Assembly (NCBI GenBank): GCA_937922945.1
Contig: CAKZUP010000187.1
Location: 1-48,096, forward strand
Direction: 5' to 3'
Source: an uncultured Granulosicoccaceae bacterium
Lineage (GTDB): Bacteria; Pseudomonadota; Gammaproteobacteria; Granulosicoccales; Granulosicoccaceae
DNA: 48,096 nucleotides
Shown piece by piece: positions 42,847 to 48,096 of the stretch (its first letter is position 1; each line of letters opens with the position of its first letter). The notes under the pieces were generated by a model. The model saw only the letters and a program-made list of their open reading frames with translations, had not been told where the DNA came from and searched no databases. The translations under genes and the position numbers were made by a program.

Positions 42847-45042
42847 TTAGTAACTCAGTGAAACGTTCTCTTTGATGATTTTCGGTGTTACGAAAACCAG
42901 CAATTCGGTTTTGTCGTCTTGATGAGTTGTGTGTTGAAAGAAGCGGCCGATTAATGGCAGGCTACCGAAAAAGGGCACCATATCCACTTTGTCGAGCAGG
43001 TTCTGTTCATACACGCCACCGAGCACAACCGTTTCTCCATTATCAACCAATACCTGTGTGTTCACTTCGCGAGTATCGATACTCGGTACGTTTACGTTAC
43101 CAGAGCTGAAGATCTGGCCAACAGTGTCTTTGTTGATCTTTAAATCCATAACGATACGATCGTCTGGTGTAATTTGCGGTGTTACTGTCAAACCCAGCAC
43201 CGCTTTACGGAACGATACTGATGTTGCGCCACTAGCCGATGCTTCCAGGTAGGGAATTTCCACACCCTGTTCAATATGTGCTTCATGCTGATTCGCTGTG
43301 ATAACACGTGGGCTGGAGATAACTTCACCTGTGCCCTCAGCTTGCATCGCAGAGAGTTCCAGTTCCAGGAGAGTACCCAGTGGGAGCTTCGCTAATGCAA
43401 CTGCCAGTGAACCAAACGCGTTGTTACCTGGTAGGTTAACGTTGAACCGGTTTGAGGTCAGACCATTGTCAGTCAGCAAATCTTCAATGCCATTAGCGTT
43501 ACCCGATAGAGCAAAGCCATCGCCACTGCCGCCGCCGATAGTGCCGGCTGTATTTCTGTTAAGTCCCCAACGAACACCAATGTCTTTGTTGAAGTCATCT
43601 GATGCGATAACGATGCGCGATTCGATAAGTACCTGACGAATCGGTACATCTAAACGATGGACCAGCGCCCGGATATCGGCCAGTTGATCTGCTGTGTCGC
43701 TAATAAGCAAGGTATTGGTTCGATCATCAACCGTTACAGTGCCTCTATCGGAGAGTAGGCCGCCCGATTGTGATTGCAACAAGGCTGCTAGTTCAGACGC
43801 CTTGGCATAGTTAGCCTGGAAAAACTCTGTCCGTATCGGTGCCAGTTCGGTTTTCTGTTTCAGACCTTCAAGCTCGATTCGTTCGCGAGTGGCAATTTCC
43901 TCTGCCGGGGCAATCATGATGACGTTGCCAGCTTGACGCTTACCCAGAGCTTTTGATTGAAGGATAATGTCCAGTGCCTGATCCCAAGGGGTGTTTTTCA
44001 AGCGCAGTGTCAATTTACCCTGAACCGAGTCACTAACAACAATATTCAGATCGGTGAAGTCAGCCAGCAGCTGAAGCACTGATCGGACTTCGATATCCTG
44101 GAAGTTTAAAGACAGCTTTTCACCAACATAACCAAATTTGGCTTTGCGGTTCTCTTCGATGTCTTCTTTACTCATTGGCTTGAGCTCAACCGTGAACATG
44201 TTGTCTGATTGATAGGCCAGTTGTTCAAATTCCTGTGTAGCGGGTTGCACAATAACTCGCGTACCACGTTTGTTCGAAATAGCATCGATGTACTGAATCG
44301 GCGTTCCGAAGTCCATCACATCCAGTCGTTTTTGCAAGTTCGCTGCAAGCTGTGTGTCAGGGAATTCGATAACGACTCGTCCACCTTCTTCACGCATGTC
44401 GGTAATGACACCAGCGCTTGACAAGTCAAACATGATACGACCTTCACCGAGTGGACCCCGGCGAAAATCGATAGAGTTTATCGAATGACCGCGATCATCA
44501 AACGTTGCTTTGATTTCTTCTTCCTGCACCGCTGCCAATATAGATTGGTTTGAGTTCACGTTAGACGCATCTGATTCAGAGTCTAAGGTAATGAAGAGTT
44601 GATTGCCGCGAACCGCTGTAGAGTAGGGGGTCATTGACGCAAGGTTGATCACCACTCGTGTTCTGCCACCGGCTTCAACGGTTGTGACGTTTTGCAGTAA
44701 CCCAGCGCTAACTCGCAGGTTGCGATCTTCCAGACGGTTTTCAGTGTCTGGCAAATCCAACGCGATTCGCGCAGGGTTATCGATAGTGAACGCCTTCGGG
44801 TCTCCAGCAGGTCCGCTTAATGTTAACGCGAGCTGTTGTTTGTTCCCTGCAAGAGTCACATGGCTAATGTCCAACAGCGCATTTCCTGCGGCGTGGGCAT
44901 GCTGTGCTGCAATCGCTGCAGAGGCCAACAGTGCAATTCCAACAGCGCGTAAGGCTTTGCTGATGAATTGTGTATGACCAATGCTGATAGCATTGTTGCG
45001 TTGTGGCTTTTTCACCCGTAGTCTCCGTTTAATACTAGTCAT
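42847..45042 (-). CDS. pilQ: Type IV pilus secretin PilQ
   Basis: 731 residues from ATG 45042, eight bases inside the pilP stop. The frame is open to 45195, but that part overlaps pilP and contains no signal sequence. A basic n-region and signal (ALLASAAIAAQHAHA) are followed by two AMIN domains that bind peptidoglycan. Then come a secretin STN/N domain (LSLNFQDIEVRSVLQLLADFTDLNIVV) and the C-terminal beta-barrel. The barrel contains TGEVISSPRVITANQHEA and VVLGGVYEQ. It forms the outer membrane gate through which the pilus fibre passes. It is the last gene of pilMNOPQ. Confidence 0.95.
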   Translation of the reverse strand: MTSIKRRLRVKKPQRNNAISIGHTQFISKALRAVGIALLASAAIAAQHAHAAGNALLDISHVTLAGNKQQLALTLSGPAGDPKAFTIDNPARIALDLPDTENRLEDRNLRVSAGLLQNVTTVEAGGRTRVVINLASMTPYSTAVRGNQLFITLDSESDASNVNSNQSILAAVQEEEIKATFDDRGHSINSIDFRRGPLGEGRIMFDLSSAGVITDMREEGGRVVIEFPDTQLAANLQKRLDVMDFGTPIQYIDAISNKRGTRVIVQPATQEFEQLAYQSDNMFTVELKPMSKEDIEENRKAKFGYVGEKLSLNFQDIEVRSVLQLLADFTDLNIVVSDSVQGKLTLRLKNTPWDQALDIILQSKALGKRQAGNVIMIAPAEEIATRERIELEGLKQKTELAPIRTEFFQANYAKASELAALLQSQSGGLLSDRGTVTVDDRTNTLLISDTADQLADIRALVHRLDVPIRQVLIESRIVIASDDFNKDIGVRWGLNRNTAGTIGGGSGDGFALSGNANGIEDLLTDNGLTSNRFNVNLPGNNAFGSLAVALAKLPLGTLLELELSAMQAEGTGEVISSPRVITANQHEAHIEQGVEIPYLEASASGATSVSFRKAVLGLTVTPQITPDDRIVMDLKINKDTVGQIFSSGNVNVPSIDTREVNTQVLVDNGETVVLGGVYEQNLLDKVDMVPFFGSLPLIGRFFQHTTHQDDKTELLVFVTPKIIKENVSLSY

Positions 45043-45559
45043 CGGACATCGCAAGTTGCGCCTCACGATTAACCCACCCACTGAGCCCGTCCGGAACAAG
45101 CTCGACGATATCAATCTTGGTTTCTTTAACACTGACAATCTTTCCGTGGTTGGTGCCCGCATAGTTGCCTGGTTGTACCCGATGAATAGTTCCATCAGGG
45201 TCTCGAACCAAACCCCATGTTTGCGATTTCTGCTGCAATAAGCCGACCATTTTTAAAGAATCGATTGGAAATGATTCCAATACTTCTTTGCGTCGAGTTG
45301 CTTCAGGACGCGGACCGTTATATTCCACTTCAGCAATCGGTGAAGAACCGATGTCTGTTTGCGCTCGAAACGGGTCGCGAAGTTCTGTCGCTGCATACTC
45401 AAACGTCTGGTATGGAGGGAATTCTGGTAATGGATCGACCTTGCCGATGTGCCGGGTTTTTGTCTCGTCTATAAATCGTTCAAGATCTGACATGTCGCCC
45501 CCGCAAGCACTTAGCAAGCTCGCTACACTCAGTAGCACGATGGGATTTAACCGCTGCAT
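45035..45559 (-). CDS. pilP: Type IV pilus lipoprotein PilP
   Basis: 174 residues. The signal has lipobox LLSAC with Cys19. The mature part contains the family blocks LRDPFRAQ and LESFPIDSLKMVGLLQQ, and a C-terminal beta domain with VQPGNYAGTNHGKIVSV. PilP sits on the inner membrane by lipid anchor and links the PilNO dimer to PilQ. It begins five bases after pilO and overlaps pilQ by 8 bases. Confidence 0.95.
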   Translation of the reverse strand: MQRLNPIVLLSVASLLSACGGDMSDLERFIDETKTRHIGKVDPLPEFPPYQTFEYAATELRDPFRAQTDIGSSPIAEVEYNGPRPEATRRKEVLESFPIDSLKMVGLLQQKSQTWGLVRDPDGTIHRVQPGNYAGTNHGKIVSVKETKIDIVELVPDGLSGWVNREAQLAMSDD

Positions 45560-45564
45560 TGTGT

Positions 45565-46200
45565 CTATTCCTCCTCAATATAACGGTAGGTGGTGGCCAC
45601 CAAGTCCATTTTTAATTTTCTACCTGCCGAGGTACTGTTCTGCCCCTGCTGGTTTGCGTTTTCGCGAGCTTCTGCGATATCAATATTACTTAGCGTGACA
45701 ATTCGGGGCAGTGCTGCAAGCCCACTGATGAATTGCCCGAACTCGTGGTACTGTCCGGTTACGCTGATTTTTATCGGATACTCTGCGTAGAATTCTTTTG
45801 GTATTTCTGTTTCAGGTTTGAAATACTTAACGTCAAGCCCGCTAGCAACACTGGTTTGAGATAAGTCAACCAGTAGGCTTTCAATATCTGTTTTGTTCGG
45901 CAATTGTCGAAGCATAACGTTGAAGGTCTTCTTCATTTCTTCAAGTTGTTCTACATAAGCTGAACGGTTGGCAGCTTTAGCCTGCTCCGAATCGAATTTA
46001 TCTCGAAGCTCGGCTTCTTTGGCTCTAACCACCTCAAGTTCAGCGAACTTGGGTTTGATAAGAAACCAGTAAGAGGCGAACAGTACCGCGCCGACTGCGA
46101 GCAGAATCAGTAAGATTCGCAACAGTATTGGTGCCGTACCAAGTCGTTTGAAATCCTCACCATCGATGGACTTCATATCGGAAAAAACATTAGATGCCAT
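45565..46200 (-). CDS. pilO: Type IV pilus inner membrane protein PilO
   Basis: 211 residues. It has a short cytoplasmic N-terminus and one membrane segment (about 28-48). A coiled coil (ELEVVRAKEAELRDKFDSEQAK) and a ferredoxin-like periplasmic domain (VTGQYHEFGQFISGLAALPRIV) follow. It pairs with PilN in the alignment subcomplex. It overlaps pilN by 11 bases and is followed by pilP after 5 bases. Confidence 0.95.
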   Translation of the reverse strand: MASNVFSDMKSIDGEDFKRLGTAPILLRILLILLAVGAVLFASYWFLIKPKFAELEVVRAKEAELRDKFDSEQAKAANRSAYVEQLEEMKKTFNVMLRQLPNKTDIESLLVDLSQTSVASGLDVKYFKPETEIPKEFYAEYPIKISVTGQYHEFGQFISGLAALPRIVTLSNIDIAEARENANQQGQNSTSAGRKLKMDLVATTYRYIEEE

Positions 46201-46765
46201 TGTCTGTCTCCAATTCTCCGTCCGCTTTAGGTGTTAACTGAATGACGCTCAGTTTGAAGGTACTGATGCCATCGACTTTGTCTGCCTGAATGACATCAAG
46301 CTTCGGGTTATCGAAATAATCGCTGCGGTCCATGCGACGCATAAGAGCAGATACTCGTGCGTTGGATTCGGCGCGGCCTTCAATAACCAGTTGTTTGTTA
46401 CCTACCTGTTTCATTGATGTGAGAAACACGCCATCGGGTAAACGAGACGCGACTTCATGAAAGGTATGAACAATCTGCGGACGCTGGCCCTGCAGTTGTT
46501 GAATGATTTCCATGCGAGCAAGCAGATTGTTTTTCGTATCTTCCAGTTCGCGTATAGCGGCAAGCTCTTCCTGGAGCAGGTCGATTTCAGTGGTTAAGCG
46601 CGCATTACGCTTTTCCTGAAACTGCACTTTATCTTTAGCGAATTGCAATCCGCCCCAGCCAGCGCCAGCGGCCAAGGCTGCGCACAAACCGAGAACAACA
46701 TAGAACTCATTGTTTTTCTCTCGCCGGTGCGTTTCGCGCCACGGCAGTAGATTAATCTTGGTCAT
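46190..46765 (-). CDS. pilN: Type IV pilus inner membrane protein PilN
   Basis: 191 residues. The N-terminal cytoplasmic tail INLLPWRE (4-11) is the segment that binds the PilM groove. A membrane segment (about 21-40), a coiled coil and a ferredoxin-like domain with FLTSMKQVGNKQLVIEGRAESNARVSA follow. The start ATG overlaps the pilM stop by one base (TAATG). Confidence 0.95.
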   Translation of the reverse strand: MTKINLLPWRETHRREKNNEFYVVLGLCAALAAGAGWGGLQFAKDKVQFQEKRNARLTTEIDLLQEELAAIRELEDTKNNLLARMEIIQQLQGQRPQIVHTFHEVASRLPDGVFLTSMKQVGNKQLVIEGRAESNARVSALMRRMDRSDYFDNPKLDVIQADKVDGISTFKLSVIQLTPKADGELETDNGI

Positions 46766-47829
46766 TAGTTTGCTCCTCGCATTGCTAAGCCGGCTGCGAT
46801 CATCATGGCTGGACCATCATCGCGAAGTCGTTGTGCTGGAATATCAGAGCCGATGCTCATTTCGCCAAATGGGTCAGCGATGATTGTGGGAGTACCAATG
46901 CGTTCTTCGATAAGTTCTGCAACACCGGGAATACCGGTAGAGCCACCTGCCAGAACAATCTGATCAACGTAGTCATTTTTATCTGCTGAAAAGAAGAACT
47001 GTAAAAAGCGATTCGCTTGCTGGACCATCAAGTCACGGAAAGGGCCGAGCACTTCTGGTTCGTAGTTATCGGGTAAGCCACCGACTCGCTTTACACGACC
47101 GGCATCTTCATAAGACAAACCGTAGCGACGCATAATTTCTTCTGTCAGCTGCTTGCCGCCAAAAGGTTGTTCGCGTGTGTAAACCAGTTTTTGATCGCGT
47201 AATACGCACAGGCTGGTCATGCTTGCACCGACATCGAGAATAGCCACGGTTTGTTCCATGCCTTCATTCGGTATCTGGTGTTTAATCAGTTGGAACGCAC
47301 CTTCCATTGTGTAAGGTTCAACATCAACGATTTTGACGTTGAGTCCGCCGATCTCTGCTGCGGCCGTTCGGTCGAGCACATTCTCTGATCGGGAGGCGGC
47401 CAGTAGCACATCAACCATGCCATCCGCATTTTCCGAAGGACCGATAATGTGAAAGTCGAGGTTCACCTCTTCAAGTGCATAGGGGATGTATTGATCGGCC
47501 TCAAGCTGAATTTGTGCATCCATTTCATGCGGCTTCAGATCATCAGGCATTTGAATTATTTTGGTGATAACCATCGCACTTGGCACAGCCACCGCAGCGT
47601 TCTTGGTGCGAGTACCCGAGCGCTTGACAGCACGTCGGATGGCTTCGCCAACCGCTTCGACATCTTGCAGATTTTTCTCTGAAACGGCGTTTGCGGGCAG
47701 AGGCTCTACTGTGTAGCTCATCGCCTTGTAGCCCTTTTTCGTCGGTTTAAGCTCCAAAAGCTTGACCGACGTGGCCGTAATATCGAGACCGATGAGTCCG
47801 GAGTTTCTTGATGCTAATTTGAGTGCCAT
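46765..47829 (-). CDS. pilM: Type IV pilus assembly protein PilM
   Basis: 354 residues, an actin-like cytoplasmic protein of the FtsA group. The nucleotide-binding blocks are GLDITATSVKLLEL (14-27), AILDVGASMTSLCVL and VLAGGSTGIPGV. It holds the PilN tail and connects the alignment complex with the pilus motor. It is the first gene of pilMNOPQ. The region upstream contains a 16-bp palindrome and the possible start of a divergent gene. Confidence 0.96.
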   Translation of the reverse strand: MALKLASRNSGLIGLDITATSVKLLELKPTKKGYKAMSYTVEPLPANAVSEKNLQDVEAVGEAIRRAVKRSGTRTKNAAVAVPSAMVITKIIQMPDDLKPHEMDAQIQLEADQYIPYALEEVNLDFHIIGPSENADGMVDVLLAASRSENVLDRTAAAEIGGLNVKIVDVEPYTMEGAFQLIKHQIPNEGMEQTVAILDVGASMTSLCVLRDQKLVYTREQPFGGKQLTEEIMRRYGLSYEDAGRVKRVGGLPDNYEPEVLGPFRDLMVQQANRFLQFFFSADKNDYVDQIVLAGGSTGIPGVAELIEERIGTPTIIADPFGEMSIGSDIPAQRLRDDGPAMMIAAGLAMRGAN

Positions 47830-47963
47830 GTTGTATTTAGCGCCTTTGGCCTTGTGTTCATAAGTTGCCGATAGAGAATATTTCTATTGGTAACAATGGC
47901 TTGGGCGTATTTCCTCCGTTCATAAACTGTTCCGCTGGACGATCGAGCCGCTATGACGCGATG

Positions 47964-47979
47964 TGCCAGAAATCTGGCA
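47964..47979. promoter_or_regulatory. 16-bp palindrome upstream of pilM, possible operator
   Basis: TGCCAGA and TCTGGCA face each other across two bases, with a perfect match of seven pairs. It lies 135 bp before the pilM start and 95 bp before the probable divergent gene, so it could control either. Confidence 0.4.
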
Positions 47980-48033
47980 TATGTGTCCAGTTCGCAAACC
48001 ACCGTTAAGTTTTCGGTTACAGGCCAAGTCAGT

Positions 48034-48042
48034 TGTTATAAT
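48034..48042 (+). promoter_or_regulatory. Extended -10 promoter for the divergent gene
   Basis: TGTTATAAT contains a perfect TATAAT (48037-48042) with TG-N in front, which can replace a weak -35 element. A start site about 7 bases later would leave a leader of about 25 bases before ATG 48074. The palindrome GTTACGTAAC lies at 48048-48057. Confidence 0.4.
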
Positions 48043-48073
48043 TCGTTGTTACGTAACGATTTAACTGGCTTGT

Positions 48074-48096
48074 ATGCCTCACTCTTCTTCAAATCG
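48074..48096 (+). CDS. Possible start of a divergent gene (ponA by synteny), cut by window end
   Basis: ATG 48074 opens a frame (MPHSSSN) that continues to the window edge. Only seven codons are present, so the sequence itself names nothing. In Pseudomonas and related bacteria the gene divergent from pilM is ponA, encoding penicillin-binding protein 1A. The extended -10 promoter just upstream supports a gene here. Confidence 0.3.

Noticed and set aside
42847..45195. Longer pilQ beginning at 45195
   Set aside because: The extra 51 codons overlap pilP and place the signal peptide far inside the protein. ATG 45042 fits the operon spacing and the family.

Overview
The window is about 48 kb of a Gammaproteobacterium chromosome of intermediate GC, probably from a marine or other salt-exposed member. 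The evidence is gene content and order. There is an NtrB/NtrC pair with glnA, an NhaR/NhaA pair, and a glyQ-glyS-gmhB-plsC run. There is also a pilMNOPQ / aroK / aroB / SPOR-domain ATPase / gltB run in the order known from Pseudomonas and relatives. No rRNA, tRNA, CRISPR array, insertion sequence, integrase or complete mobile element was recognised.

Left end (1-3725): the 3' end of a fused TRAP transporter permease gene is followed by a small accessory patch. The patch holds the 5' remnant of a KptA-type RNA 2'-phosphotransferase gene and a weak membrane-protein ORF. It also holds a small lipoprotein, an orphan Tdi1/DUF1851-type immunity-like protein, and a tight two-gene unit: a DUF2188 protein plus a 206-aa protein of unknown function with a possible nucleotide-processing fold. 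This is the least ordinary part of the window.

Nitrogen and stress block (3726-14610): ntrC and ntrB (overlapping, minus strand) lie downstream of a DUF4124 protein gene. glnA is on the same strand 5.6 kb further along. The two halves are separated by a plus-strand block of a DegP/MucD-type protease, nhaR-nhaA, a secreted fasciclin-domain protein and a Dps ferritin. Palindromes resembling NtrC sites lie upstream of glnA and upstream of ntrB. A GG-N10-GC sigma-54-like element lies between the glnA sites and the gene. Together they fit the classical nitrogen-limitation circuit.

Housekeeping middle (14611-32418): glyQ-glyS-gmhB-plsC (translation, heptose and lipid synthesis), a TatD-family nuclease, a YpfJ-like zinc peptidase, an unknown P-loop ATPase directly ahead of homoserine O-succinyltransferase, an SLC13-type carrier with regulatory domains, and trmB. 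These are followed by a single-RRM protein, a GIY-YIG protein head-to-head with tcdA, a lipoprotein, a CinA-like domain protein, a Sir2 deacylase, a peroxiredoxin, a LEA14-like lipoprotein and rsmE.

Right end (32442-48096): all clear genes are on the minus strand. pilM-N-O-P-Q (type IV pilus alignment complex and secretin) ends at a strong terminator, followed by aroK, aroB, a DamX-like SPOR protein, gltB and dnaG. gltD, usually next to gltB, is absent here, and dnaG with rsmE occupies that place. The last bases probably begin a divergent plus-strand gene, which by synteny could be ponA.
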